From assembly GCF_900100765.1 (NCBI RefSeq), contig NZ_FNFO01000012.1, positions 62,001 through 126,000 of the forward strand: a stretch of DNA of 64,000 nucleotides. Reading direction: 5' to 3'. Below the pieces are notes generated by a model that had not been told where the DNA came from, searched no databases, and worked only from the letters and a program-made list of their open reading frames with translations. A program made the translations under genes and the position numbers. Below, piece after piece: positions 33,897 to 41,942 of this stretch (within the stretch, counting starts at the first letter, position 1; every line of letters begins with the position of its first letter). Origin of the DNA: Catalinimonas alkaloidigena (GTDB lineage Bacteria > Bacteroidota > Bacteroidia > Cytophagales > Flexibacteraceae).

Positions 33897-34604
33897 TCAG
33901 AACACCCGCCGTTCGAATAACCTGATCAGTCCCACAAAGTAGATTCCGTAGAATGCCAGCCCGATGCCGTAAAACGAGAGCCACGAGGCGCCCTCGTGCA
34001 GGGCCTCGACGGTGCGGAAATTCCAGTAGGTCGGCACCACGGCGAAGGCGTGCAGCGCTCCGTAGGGCAGGAAGTAGATCAGAATGGGCAGGTTCAGTAC
34101 CAGGTTGTAGATTTTGAACTGCGCCAGCCCTTCCACCTTGTTTTTGGCAAACACCGCCACCAGCAGCGCAAACAGCGGGGCCAGCAGGCTGAACTGAAAT
34201 GCCACGAGCCATCCCGTGAGCGGATCGAGCGGCAGGACGGGATTGAGCAGCAGCAGGATCAGGTTGACCGCCGTGGTCATCACCACGCCTAGCGCCATCC
34301 GAAAACCCAGCAGCATCGCCGCCGAGATGGGCATAATGCGCAGCGCCGTGAAGACGCCGTCGTCTTTCTCTTCCAGAAACACAAACCCGTTGATGAACCC
34401 GAACATGGTGGCCGTTTGCATACAGGCCCACATCAGAATGACGTAGCCGTAGTCGCCGAGGACGGGAAAGCGGTCGAGGACGGGCGGTAACGCCCAGCCG
34501 ATTCCCCCCACGATGAGCAGCGGCAGGAACAGAAATAGACGCAACATCGGATCGCGAAACACCATCCGGAAGTCGTTGGCACCGAGGAGCAGGAGTCGGT
34601 TCAT
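33897..34604 (-). CDS. ABC-2 type transporter permease (second permease of a three-gene exporter)
   Basis: A 235-residue membrane protein starting at ATG 34604, overlapping the upstream permease stop by 4 bp. About six hydrophobic segments are seen (MLRLFLFLPLLIVGGIGWAL, VNLILLLLNPVLPL, FQFSLLAPLFALLVAVF). EEKDDGVFTALRIMPIS is the amphipathic segment typical of ABC-2 permeases. Relatives are often named fluoroquinolone-export permeases after the mycobacterial Rv2686c-Rv2688c set, but the cargo here is unknown. Confidence 0.92.
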   Translation of the reverse strand: MNRLLLLGANDFRMVFRDPMLRLFLFLPLLIVGGIGWALPPVLDRFPVLGDYGYVILMWACMQTATMFGFINGFVFLEEKDDGVFTALRIMPISAAMLLGFRMALGVVMTTAVNLILLLLNPVLPLDPLTGWLVAFQFSLLAPLFALLVAVFAKNKVEGLAQFKIYNLVLNLPILIYFLPYGALHAFAVVPTYWNFRTVEALHEGASWLSFYGIGLAFYGIYFVGLIRLFERRVF

Positions 34605-35299
34605 ACGGTTTGCAGGGTTTGTTGACTCCAACGATAAGCCCCCACCAGCCCGAGTCCCAGGTAGACGAGGCTGTAAAGCCATTGCCCGAGGGTGATCGGT
34701 TCGAACGCCGCTTGCAACAGCAGCACACCCGGATAGGTCGGCAGCAGGTAGACGAGGGGATGGTCCCACACGTCGAACAGCGCCAGAAACGGCACCGCTC
34801 CCACGATCATCCCGCCGATGGAACGCAGCAGAAACTGGCTGAAGTCGCGCGCCCGTGCCCCCATCGCGCAGCCCACCCAGGCAAACTGCAACGACGAGCC
34901 GATCATCCCGATCAGGAACGGCACGTACTGCAACCGGAAGCCGTGGCCCACCCAGGCCATCACCAGCGCCGTGCCGGTCGCCACGAGGGTCAGCGCCACG
35001 CCTTTCGACCAGAGGTACTGCCGCATCGGAAGCGGCGAAACCGCTAAGGCGGCCAGCGTATTCTCGTTTTTCTCGAACAAGAGCAACACCCCCGCGAACA
35101 GGTAACTCATGATGACCGGGTCGTTGTAGATCATCAGCACCAGCACCCGGTCGAGCGAGCCGAGGTTGCGCAACAGGTAAAACAGGCCGAGGTAGACGGC
35201 GGCGGTCACCAAGGAAATGACGATCATCTGCTGCCGGTGAAGCAGCACCAATTCCCACTTTAGCAGATGGGGTAGCAGCGGTGGCGTGTGGGCGGTCAT
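34601..35299 (-). CDS. ABC-2 type transporter permease (first permease)
   Basis: A 232-residue membrane protein with about six transmembrane segments (MIVISLVTAAVYLGLFYLL, YLFAGVLLLFEK). The coupling stretch FEKNENTLAALAVSPLPMRQ is the typical cytosolic ABC-2 loop. It overlaps the ATPase stop and the next permease start by 4 bp each, so the three subunits are translated together. It forms a heterodimeric channel with the product of 33897-34604. Confidence 0.92.
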   Translation of the reverse strand: MTAHTPPLLPHLLKWELVLLHRQQMIVISLVTAAVYLGLFYLLRNLGSLDRVLVLMIYNDPVIMSYLFAGVLLLFEKNENTLAALAVSPLPMRQYLWSKGVALTLVATGTALVMAWVGHGFRLQYVPFLIGMIGSSLQFAWVGCAMGARARDFSQFLLRSIGGMIVGAVPFLALFDVWDHPLVYLLPTYPGVLLLQAAFEPITLGQWLYSLVYLGLGLVGAYRWSQQTLQTV

Positions 35300-36144
35300 G
35301 TCAGGGCCGTGCCGGTAATTTTGATGAACACATCTTCTAGCGTAGCCTCTTCAGAGTGGATCGTCCTGATGCCGTTGCGCTGCAGAATCGCCAGAAACTG
35401 ATCGTTCTGCCCCAGGTCGGCCAGCGCAAACTCGCGCGGTGCCGACTCGCCGTCGACCTGCACGCGCACCTTCCGTTGTCCGTACTGGTACTTGAGCGCC
35501 TCGGGGCGGTCCATTGCCATCAGTTCCCCGCTGATGATCAGCGCCACGCGGTCGCACAGCGTATCGGCGTCGTACATGCTGTGAGTGGTCACGAAAATGG
35601 TTTTGCTCTGCCCTTTCAGGTCGAGAATCCAGTCCTTGATCAGCCGCGCGTTGACCGGATCGAGGCCCGACGTCGGCTCGTCCAGAAACAACACCTGCGG
35701 GTCGTGCAACAAGGCCCGCACGAAGTTGAGGCGCATTTTCATCCCCTTCGAGAAGTCCGATACGCGCTTGTCGGCATCGTCAGCCAGCCCGACCCGCGCC
35801 AGCAGCTCCATCGGGTCGTAGGCTTTTTTACTGTAGAAAGCTCCGAAAAAGCGGAGGTTTTCGCGCGCCGTCAGCTTCGCGTAGTGGTTGGGTAGTTCGA
35901 AGCCCACCCCGATGAACTCGTAAAATTCTTTCCCCCACTGTCGTAAGGATTTCCCGTCGATGCGGACCTCACCCTGGTACCCGTCCAGAAGTTTGTAGAG
36001 AATCTTTTGTGTCGTGCTTTTGCCGCTGCCGCTGGGCCCCAGAAAGCCAAAGATTTCGCCGGGCGCAATGTCGAACGAAAGGCCGTGGAGCGTGTCGGCC
36101 GGGGCGCCGGGGTAGCGAAAGCGCAATTGATCGACCTGAATCAT
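35296..36144 (-). CDS. ABC transporter ATP-binding protein (DrrA-like)
   Basis: A 282-residue ATPase with all nucleotide-binding motifs: Walker A GFLGPSGSGKSTTQ, Q-loop GVGFELPNHY, signature variant DFSKGMKMRLNF, Walker B VLFLDEPTSGLDP, and the switch histidine in IFVTTHSMYDAD. A C-terminal regulatory extension follows residue 220. It is the first gene of a minus-strand operon with two ABC-2 permeases, overlapping by 4 bp. By family it powers drug or lipid export. The divergent gap to 36240 holds its promoter. Confidence 0.95.
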   Translation of the reverse strand: MIQVDQLRFRYPGAPADTLHGLSFDIAPGEIFGFLGPSGSGKSTTQKILYKLLDGYQGEVRIDGKSLRQWGKEFYEFIGVGFELPNHYAKLTARENLRFFGAFYSKKAYDPMELLARVGLADDADKRVSDFSKGMKMRLNFVRALLHDPQVLFLDEPTSGLDPVNARLIKDWILDLKGQSKTIFVTTHSMYDADTLCDRVALIISGELMAMDRPEALKYQYGQRKVRVQVDGESAPREFALADLGQNDQFLAILQRNGIRTIHSEEATLEDVFIKITGTALT

Positions 36145-36239
36145 ATTAAAATTGGATTAGGACTGCCGTCAGCGCGAAGCCTGATGAAACGCCTCGCCGT
36201 ACGGCGCGTACCCAAAGTAAGAAACAAATTTTTTTAACG

Positions 36240-36602
36240 ATGTATACTTCCCTGCCTACCACCAACGATAAAACGCTCGCCCTGCAAATCAGCGGCAAAC
36301 TCGACCAACACGACTACGAACAACTGTTGCCCTTGCTGGAAAATAAAATAGAGACCTACGGCGAAGCCAACCTCTACTGGGAGTTCAAGGAGTTCGACGG
36401 CTGGACGCCGGGCGGCATCTGGGAAGACCTGCAATTCGATGCCAAGCACGCGAGCGACTTCCGACGCATTGCCGTGGTCGGCGCCAAGAAGTGGCACGAC
36501 TGGTTTACGAAACTGATGAAACCCTTCACTTCGGCCGACGTCAAATTTTTCGAGCCGGAAGAGCGCGCTCAAGCGCGGCAATGGGCGGGTGCAGCGGCCT
36601 AA
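36240..36602 (+). CDS. SpoIIAA-like (STAS-type) protein
   Basis: A 120-residue protein with the fold pattern of the DUF3478/SpoIIAA-like family: KTLALQISGKLDQHDYEQLL, a central YWEFKEFDGWTPG, and FRRIAVVGAKKWHDWFTKLM followed by ADVKFFEPEERAQARQW. STAS-like domains bind membranes or partner proteins; this branch is often of unknown role and sometimes membrane-associated. It is a single gene, divergent from the ABC operon and convergent with the serine hydrolase. Confidence 0.88.
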   Translation: MYTSLPTTNDKTLALQISGKLDQHDYEQLLPLLENKIETYGEANLYWEFKEFDGWTPGGIWEDLQFDAKHASDFRRIAVVGAKKWHDWFTKLMKPFTSADVKFFEPEERAQARQWAGAAA

Positions 36603-36635
36603 ATTGAGGACCTAACGAAGCGTCTGGTCCGTGTC

Positions 36636-37769
36636 CTACAGGAGGTCTTCGAGGAACGACTTGTCGGACCCGCCTCCCAAATTTTTGTAGAGCACCAGCA
36701 TCGTATTCCGCTCGGGAAAATAGAGCGCGTTGGCCTCGATGCCGATCAGCGCGCCGTTGTGGCCGTAGCCGGTCTGGTTGCCGAGGTGCCAGATTTCCAG
36801 TCCCAGCCCGTACTCGCAGTCGACTCCGTCGCAATCGGGAAGCTGCTGGGTTTTCATCGCCTCCACCGACGCCGGTGACACCAGCACCCCCGAAAACAGC
36901 GCGTCGTAGAAACGGTAGAGGTCTTCGGCAGTGCTGATCATGCCGCCCGCGGCTTTTCCGTCGCCTTCGGCTTCGTCCCACGGCGTTACGTCCTTCACCT
37001 TACTTCCGGTCGAAGCCGCGTACCCACGGCTCACGTCCGGATTATGATGCTTTTCCAGGTAGGTGTGGGTCAGGTGCAGAGGCGTGAAGATCTTTTCGGA
37101 CAGCAGGTCGGCCAGCGGCTTTTGCCCCACGCGTTCCGCAATTTTGCCCAACAGCCAGTAGCCCGGATTGGAGTAACTGTAGGCCGTGCCCGGCTCAAAA
37201 AGCAACGCCTTTCCGTACACGTATTTTTCCAGCAACTCGGTCGTCGACATATTGCCGAACCAAGTCGGGTCGTTTACAATATCGGCCTGGTACTGCAGGC
37301 TTTGGTTGGGTGGATCGATCAGGCCCGAGGTATGCCCCAGCAGGTGCCGTACCGTGATCTTTTCGGCCGAAGGAATCCGGGTCGCGACTTCGGGCAGTAC
37401 GTTGTGCAGGGGGTCGTCCAATGCGAGTTGGCCTTCTTCCTGGAGCTTCATGATCAGGGTCGCTACGTACACTTTGGTGATGCTCCCCAGCCGGAAGGGC
37501 GTCTCCGTACAAAAAGGGGCCTGGTGCGCCAGATTGGCCTGGCCGCTACTGCCCACCCACAACGGCTGATCGGGTCGGGCGACCAAGAGCACCACACCCG
37601 GTGCCTGCGTCTCCTGACGGTAAGTGTCCAGATATGCCTGGTAGGTGGCGTGCTTCGGATGGGTGCCGTAGCCGGTACCACACGGAAGTGCAGGTGCTTC
37701 CACCTCGAGTTCCTGACAGGCTCCTATCCCAAGCGCGAACAGAAGCGGAACATACGCTGATTTTTTCAT
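36636..37769 (-). CDS. Serine hydrolase lipoprotein (class C beta-lactamase/DD-peptidase fold)
   Basis: A 377-residue protein starting at ATG 37769 with lipobox LGIGAC (Cys18). Catalytic SxxK is at Ser96-Lys99 (FRLGSITKVY), the tyrosine motif is YSYSNPGYWLLG, and the third box region includes GYGHNGALIG. The fold is shared by esterases, D-amino peptidases and beta-lactamases; without a closer match the substrate is open. It is probably anchored in the outer membrane or periplasm. The upstream barrel-type protein gene ends 8 bp before it, so they form a transcript. Confidence 0.92.
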   Translation of the reverse strand: MKKSAYVPLLFALGIGACQELEVEAPALPCGTGYGTHPKHATYQAYLDTYRQETQAPGVVLLVARPDQPLWVGSSGQANLAHQAPFCTETPFRLGSITKVYVATLIMKLQEEGQLALDDPLHNVLPEVATRIPSAEKITVRHLLGHTSGLIDPPNQSLQYQADIVNDPTWFGNMSTTELLEKYVYGKALLFEPGTAYSYSNPGYWLLGKIAERVGQKPLADLLSEKIFTPLHLTHTYLEKHHNPDVSRGYAASTGSKVKDVTPWDEAEGDGKAAGGMISTAEDLYRFYDALFSGVLVSPASVEAMKTQQLPDCDGVDCEYGLGLEIWHLGNQTGYGHNGALIGIEANALYFPERNTMLVLYKNLGGGSDKSFLEDLL

Positions 37770-37777
37770 CGGTGCGA

Positions 37778-38368
37778 TCACAAAACAGGAAATACAATGC
37801 CCAACAGCAAGAGCTGATGCGGCAGGAATAGAGAGGCATTACGCAGGAAAGGTGCTTCCACCATCACGTTGTAGCCAACAAAAGGAGTCACCCCGGCCCA
37901 CCGGTACCCGAGACTTAGGCCACTGGTCAGCGCCAGTCGGTTTTCGTACGCCGAGGCTTTTTCGTAGCCCGTTCCGTAGGCACGGTACACGGGTAGGTAG
38001 GAACGGTGGAGCAGGTACCCTGGCCCGGCTTTGATATCGGCGACGAAGTGACTGACCTTCAGGCGGTAGGTAAACTCGCTGGTGACCAGCAACGTCGTGT
38101 GTAATTGCCGATGGGCAGCATAGCCGATGTTCCAGGTTTGCACCCAGGCATGGTGTTTTCTTTCGCGATAGCGGATCTCACTCCCGACCAACACCCCGGG
38201 ATTCAGATGCTGGCCGAGCCGGGAAAACGAAGGCAGATGGGTGGTTTCGTTGAAGACCGAAATCCGCAGGGGAAGGAAGCGGGCAGGCTGCTCAATTTCT
38301 TGCGCAACCGCCCTGCCCCAAAGCAGGGTGAACCATCCCACGATCAGAAACTTGACAGAAGCACGCAT
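37778..38368 (-). CDS. Predicted outer-membrane beta-barrel protein, function unknown
   Basis: A 196-residue protein starting at ATG 38368 (MRASVKFLIVGWFTLLWG...AVAQ signal peptide). The body alternates aromatic and polar residues in short strands (EIRYRERKHHAWVQTWNIGY, SEFTYRLKVSHFVADIKAG, LALTSGLSLGYRWAGVTPFV), the pattern of a small outer-membrane barrel. It ends in hydrophobic LLLLGIVFPVL. It is upstream of the serine hydrolase, 8 bp away. I do not recognise the family. Confidence 0.8.
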   Translation of the reverse strand: MRASVKFLIVGWFTLLWGRAVAQEIEQPARFLPLRISVFNETTHLPSFSRLGQHLNPGVLVGSEIRYRERKHHAWVQTWNIGYAAHRQLHTTLLVTSEFTYRLKVSHFVADIKAGPGYLLHRSYLPVYRAYGTGYEKASAYENRLALTSGLSLGYRWAGVTPFVGYNVMVEAPFLRNASLFLPHQLLLLGIVFPVL

Positions 38369-38434
38369 AGCGGTAGTTACATGGAGCATGATGCGGGCAA
38401 AGGTCGCTCCCTACCGCCTTCTGACGTTGTATTT

Positions 38435-39103
38435 TCACGACACAATCGCGCCGTCTTTCATTTCGATGATCCGGTCGGAGCGGCGGGCAAAATCTTCGTC
38501 GTGCGTCACCGTGATGATGGTCTGGCGCTGCTCGTCGGCCAGGCGGCGAAAAATCTCGAAAACAATCTCTGTATTGGCGGAGTCGAGGTTGCCGGTCGGC
38601 TCATCGCCCATGATGATGGCCGGCTCGTTGATCAGCGCCCGCGCAATGGCCACACGCTGCTGCTGCCCGCCCGATAGTTTGTTGGCCCGTTTCTTTGCGT
38701 GTTCGGCCACGCCGAGCTGCTCCAGCCGGTGGTAGGCATGCGCTTCCACCTCCTTGCGGCTGTACTTGCCCAGCTTCAGACCGGGAATCATCACGTTGTC
38801 GAGGGCCGTAAATTCGGGCAGGAGGTAATGAAACTGGAAAATGAACCCGATCCGCTCGTTGCGGAACTGCGCCAGTTCGTTCTGCTTCTTCCCTGTCACG
38901 GGCACATCATCGATGATGATCCGACCTTCGTAGTCGGTATCCATCGTCGAGAGGAGGTACAGCAACGTCGACTTCCCACATCCTGACTTCCCCGTAATCG
39001 AGACAAACTCGCCCCGCTCCACCCGGAAGGTGATGTCGTTCAGCACCTGAAATTTCTTCGGGTCGTAGAAATACTTGTTCAGATGTTCCGCCTGGAGGAT
39101 CAT
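38435..39103 (-). CDS. ABC transporter ATP-binding protein of a MacB/LolD-type exporter
   Basis: A 222-residue ATPase starting at ATG 39103. The motifs are Walker A SITGKSGCGKSTLLYLLS, Q-loop FIFQFHYLLPEF, signature KLSGGQQQRVAIARAL, Walker B AIIMGDEPTGNLDS and the His switch ITVTHDEDFA. The extra NLDSANTE segment is typical of the MacB/LolD/FtsE class. It pairs with the FtsX-type permease at 39375 and, with the adaptor and TolC upstream, forms a tripartite efflux pump. It is separated from the permease gene by the repeat element copy B. Confidence 0.95.
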   Translation of the reverse strand: MILQAEHLNKYFYDPKKFQVLNDITFRVERGEFVSITGKSGCGKSTLLYLLSTMDTDYEGRIIIDDVPVTGKKQNELAQFRNERIGFIFQFHYLLPEFTALDNVMIPGLKLGKYSRKEVEAHAYHRLEQLGVAEHAKKRANKLSGGQQQRVAIARALINEPAIIMGDEPTGNLDSANTEIVFEIFRRLADEQRQTIITVTHDEDFARRSDRIIEMKDGAIVS

Positions 39104-39189
39104 GGGATTACAGATTGACAAATTTCAGATTGCACATTGGTTTCGGATTTTCAGGTCTCAGGTCCGGTCGTATCTTCAGCCTCATCCTT

Positions 39190-39319
39190 ATCATCTCGAC
39201 GTAAGGAGAGATCTTTTTAACACTTGAAACAAGATCTGGCACGGGTCCCGGTCTGGCGAGACCCGGTCTGGCGAGACCCAGCGGGGCACCGTACCCCGAG
39301 CCCGATGGTCGAGATGGCA
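39190..39319. repeat. Palindromic intergenic repeat element, copy B (with internal tandem repeat)
   Basis: Terminal arms TCATCTCGAC (39191-39200) and GTCGAGATG (39308-39316) match copy A. Inside are two perfect tandem copies of the 15-bp unit CCCGGTCTGGCGAGA (39247-39276), each itself a small hairpin. The element lies between the efflux permease and ATPase genes. Its right flank is part of a 54-bp inverted repeat shared with copy C. Confidence 0.75.
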
Positions 39320-39354
39320 AGCACAGAAACATCACCAATCCACTAATCCACCAC
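39301..39354 (-). repeat. 54-bp inverted repeat, left copy, flanking the efflux permease gene
   Basis: The reverse complement of 39301-39354 matches 40641-40694 with four mismatches in 54 bases. It includes one end of repeat element B plus about 34 bp of extra flank containing GGATTAGTGGATTGGTGATG. The two copies face each other across the permease gene. Confidence 0.85.
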
Positions 39355-39374
39355 ACCATTACATCGCCATTTCC

Positions 39375-40625
39375 TCATCCTCGAATGATCTCTACCGGAT
39401 CGATACGGGCGGCCCGGCGCGAGGGCGAGTAGCCCGCGATGGTCGTTGTGAGGAGGCCGAAAACCAGCCCGGAGATGTAGAACGAGAGCTTGAAGTTGAC
39501 GGGCAGGTGATCCATTTGCACCATAATGTCGTTTTCGAACGGCACGAGCGACATGGCATACGACGACACAAACCCGAAGACCAGCCCGAAGAGGGCTCCG
39601 ACAATCCCGATGCTGACGGCTTCGATCAGGAAAATGCGCCGGATGTCGCCGCCCGAGAAACCCATGGCTTTCAGAATCGCGATGTCCTTCATTTTTTCGT
39701 AAATCATCATCGTCAGGATGTTGAAGATGCCGAAACCCGCCACGAACAAAATGGCAACAACGACTCCGTAAATGATGATGTTGTTGACACGCAGGTTGGC
39801 TTCCAGCGCTGCGTTGGCCGTTTGCCAGTCTTTGGCCGTGTACCCGAACTGCTGCGCGTATTCGGTGGCGATGGTGCGGGCACGGTCCATCTCGTTGAGC
39901 TTCAGCTTGATGTCGGTGATGTAGCTGTTTGGCTCTTCCAGGATCTTCTGCACCGTGGCCAGGGTGGCGTAGCTCTGCTGGTTGTCGAGGTCGATCAGGC
40001 CCGTACGAAACAGCGCGACGACCGTCAGCAGCAGCGTACTGCCCCGCGGGGTGGTGATGTTGACCCGGTCACCGACGCCTACGTTCAGTTTTTTGGCCAA
40101 CCCGCTGCCCATGATCACCCCGTTGTAAGCGGCGGGCAGCGCGTTCATGTCGCCCGCAACGATCTTTTCGCCCAGGTCGAACAGCCGGTTCTCGGCCTCC
40201 ACTTCCACGCCCGTAATCGTCCCGTTGATGTTGACCGGTCCGTACTGAAAAAACACCTGTGAACTTACCTGCGGCGCCACGTCGTAGACGCGCGGGTCCT
40301 GCCGCAGCAGCTCCACGATCCGCATGCCGTCTTTCAGGTTCGGCTTCGTTTGACGGGGGCGCTGGTGCCGCACCACGTTGGCATACGCCTCCCCCTCCTG
40401 CGCCAGGTCGAGCACCGACGCCCGATCCGTCTGGATGTCGTTGTAGATGTGGATGTGCGGCGAGTTGTTAAGCGTCACGTCCACAAAAAAATCGTTGCTC
40501 CCCGTGGTGATCGAAATCAGGAAGATAAACGTCCCGATGCCGAACGTCACGCCCAGTACGGCCACGATGGTCTGCTTCAGGCGCGACAGCAGGTGAGTAC
40601 GGGCGATGAGAAACAGCGTTTTCAT
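39375..40625 (-). CDS. FtsX/MacB-type ABC transporter permease
   Basis: A 416-residue protein. One N-terminal transmembrane segment (TIVAVLGVTFGIGTFIFLIS) is followed by a large periplasmic MacB-PCD-like domain (about 40-280). Three C-terminal helices follow, with the conserved MMIYEKMKDIAILKAMGFSG segment and a final SPSRRAARIDPVEIIRG. It is the membrane subunit of a mechanotransmission exporter with the ATPase at 38435. The gene is bracketed by an inverted repeat (39301-39354 and 40641-40694), which separates it from its operon partners. Confidence 0.95.
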   Translation of the reverse strand: MKTLFLIARTHLLSRLKQTIVAVLGVTFGIGTFIFLISITTGSNDFFVDVTLNNSPHIHIYNDIQTDRASVLDLAQEGEAYANVVRHQRPRQTKPNLKDGMRIVELLRQDPRVYDVAPQVSSQVFFQYGPVNINGTITGVEVEAENRLFDLGEKIVAGDMNALPAAYNGVIMGSGLAKKLNVGVGDRVNITTPRGSTLLLTVVALFRTGLIDLDNQQSYATLATVQKILEEPNSYITDIKLKLNEMDRARTIATEYAQQFGYTAKDWQTANAALEANLRVNNIIIYGVVVAILFVAGFGIFNILTMMIYEKMKDIAILKAMGFSGGDIRRIFLIEAVSIGIVGALFGLVFGFVSSYAMSLVPFENDIMVQMDHLPVNFKLSFYISGLVFGLLTTTIAGYSPSRRAARIDPVEIIRG

Positions 40626-40640
40626 GGGTGATGTGGCGAC

Positions 40641-40694
40641 GTGGTGGATTAGTGGATTGGTGATGTTTCTGCGCTTGTCATTTCGACCGTCGGG
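40641..40694 (+). repeat. 54-bp inverted repeat, right copy, flanking the efflux permease gene
   Basis: It matches the reverse complement of 39301-39354 at 50 of 54 positions. It lies 15 bp upstream of the permease start and runs into repeat element copy C. Confidence 0.85.
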
Positions 40695-40754
40695 AGAAAT
40701 CTCGTCTCAAAAGCCCGAAGATCTCCGCTCCGATCGCTATCACTCGAGATGACA
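40676..40754. repeat. Palindromic intergenic repeat element, copy C
   Basis: The TTGTCATTTCGAC end (40675-40687) and GAGATGACAA end (40746-40755) share the design of copies A and B, with GGGAGAAATCTC and AGATCTCC internal arms. It lies between the adaptor and permease genes of the efflux operon. The following bases (40756-40805) contain simple TGCGATCTGCGATTTGAG-like words also seen near copies A and B. Confidence 0.75.
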
Positions 40755-40813
40755 ATTCAAAGGACCTGCGATCTGCGATTTGAGACCTGAAATCTTTGAC
40801 TTTCAACCTTCTC

Positions 40814-41932
40814 TTACTCTTCTTTGGGCATCACCAGTTGGCTTGTGGTATCGAGCCCGGCGGTGATTTCCACCAGCTCCAAATTTTGAATGCCGGTCTG
40901 CACTTTCACCTTTTGTTCTTCGCCGTCGCGGACCACGCGGACACTGTCGCCCGCCAACAGAAGCGACCGGGGAATGACCAGCGCACGCGACTTCTGCTGA
41001 ATGATGATGTTGGCTTCGGCCGAGGCCCCGGCGTAGATCTGATCCGCGACAGCGGGCAACGCGGCGTCGACCCGAAAGGTGCGGCTTTCGGCATTGAGGG
41101 CGGGGTAAATCTTGGTGACTTCGGCCCGAAAGACGGAGTCGCCGTAGATGTCGGTGGTGAACAGGACCGGCTGCCCCACCTGCACCCGCGAAATGTCCCG
41201 CTCGTCGACCAGCATTTCCAGGAGGAACCGTTCGCGGTCGCCCACCGTCGCGATGGCCTGTTGCGGACCGACCAGTTCGCCGGTTTCCACAAACACGCGG
41301 TACACCCGTCCGTCGAGGCGGCTGGTCACGAGGGCATCGCCCCGCTCGGTCGACGTCAGGCGGTAGTGCGCCTGCGCGTCCTGCACCCGTTGCTGCAAGT
41401 CGCGGCGCTGCGCTTCCAGCCGTTGCACCGCGGCCTGGTACTGATTCTGCGAGGTTTGGGCGGCCAGTTGCGCCTGCTCCAGGGCTTGCCGCGAAGTGGC
41501 GTTGTGGTCCCACAGGTTCTGCTGGCGCACCAACTGCAACGAGTCGGCACGGTAACGCTGCCGGGCATTTTCTACCCCCAGTTCCAGTTCGGTCAGTTGT
41601 GGCGAACCGGGCGTGGCGGCACGGCGTGCGCTTTCCAATTGCAGATTGGCCTGTTGACTCCGTACGTCGGAGGCTTCGCTCCGGATCACGAACATCACCT
41701 CTCCGCTGCGCACCGTATCGCCCACCTGTACCTCTTTCCGATCCAGAATGCCACTGACGGGGGCATAGACCTGATAGGCATCGACCGGCCGGAGCGTAGC
41801 CGAAGCATAGACCGCTTCGGTGAGGGTCTTGTACGCCGGGTGGGACGTTTCCTGGCCGTTGCGACACGCGGCGAGTGCCAGCAGGCTGCCCCACCACCAG
41901 CGGGACGAAGAACGAAACATACGGTTTGTCAT
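40814..41932 (-). CDS. Efflux pump periplasmic adaptor (HlyD/MacA family) lipoprotein
   Basis: A 372-residue protein with lipobox LLALAAC (Cys23). The biotinyl-lipoyl-like half motifs YQVYAPVSGILDRKEVQVGD and VTSRLDGRVYRVFVETGE flank a long coiled coil (about 88-200, QLESARRA...LEAQRRDLQQRVQ). Beta-barrel and membrane-proximal domains follow to the C terminus. It bridges the FtsX-type permease and the TolC-like channel, whose gene ends 10 bp upstream. Cargo is unknown, and drugs or secreted metabolites are typical. Confidence 0.94.
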   Translation of the reverse strand: MTNRMFRSSSRWWWGSLLALAACRNGQETSHPAYKTLTEAVYASATLRPVDAYQVYAPVSGILDRKEVQVGDTVRSGEVMFVIRSEASDVRSQQANLQLESARRAATPGSPQLTELELGVENARQRYRADSLQLVRQQNLWDHNATSRQALEQAQLAAQTSQNQYQAAVQRLEAQRRDLQQRVQDAQAHYRLTSTERGDALVTSRLDGRVYRVFVETGELVGPQQAIATVGDRERFLLEMLVDERDISRVQVGQPVLFTTDIYGDSVFRAEVTKIYPALNAESRTFRVDAALPAVADQIYAGASAEANIIIQQKSRALVIPRSLLLAGDSVRVVRDGEEQKVKVQTGIQNLELVEITAGLDTTSQLVMPKEE

Positions 41933-41942
41933 GGTCGGGCCA

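Noticed and set aside
39108-39359. An 83-codon minus-strand frame with Gly-Leu-Ala-Arg-Pro-like repetition
   Set aside because: It covers repeat element B; the apparent protein repetition comes from its 15-bp tandem repeat.
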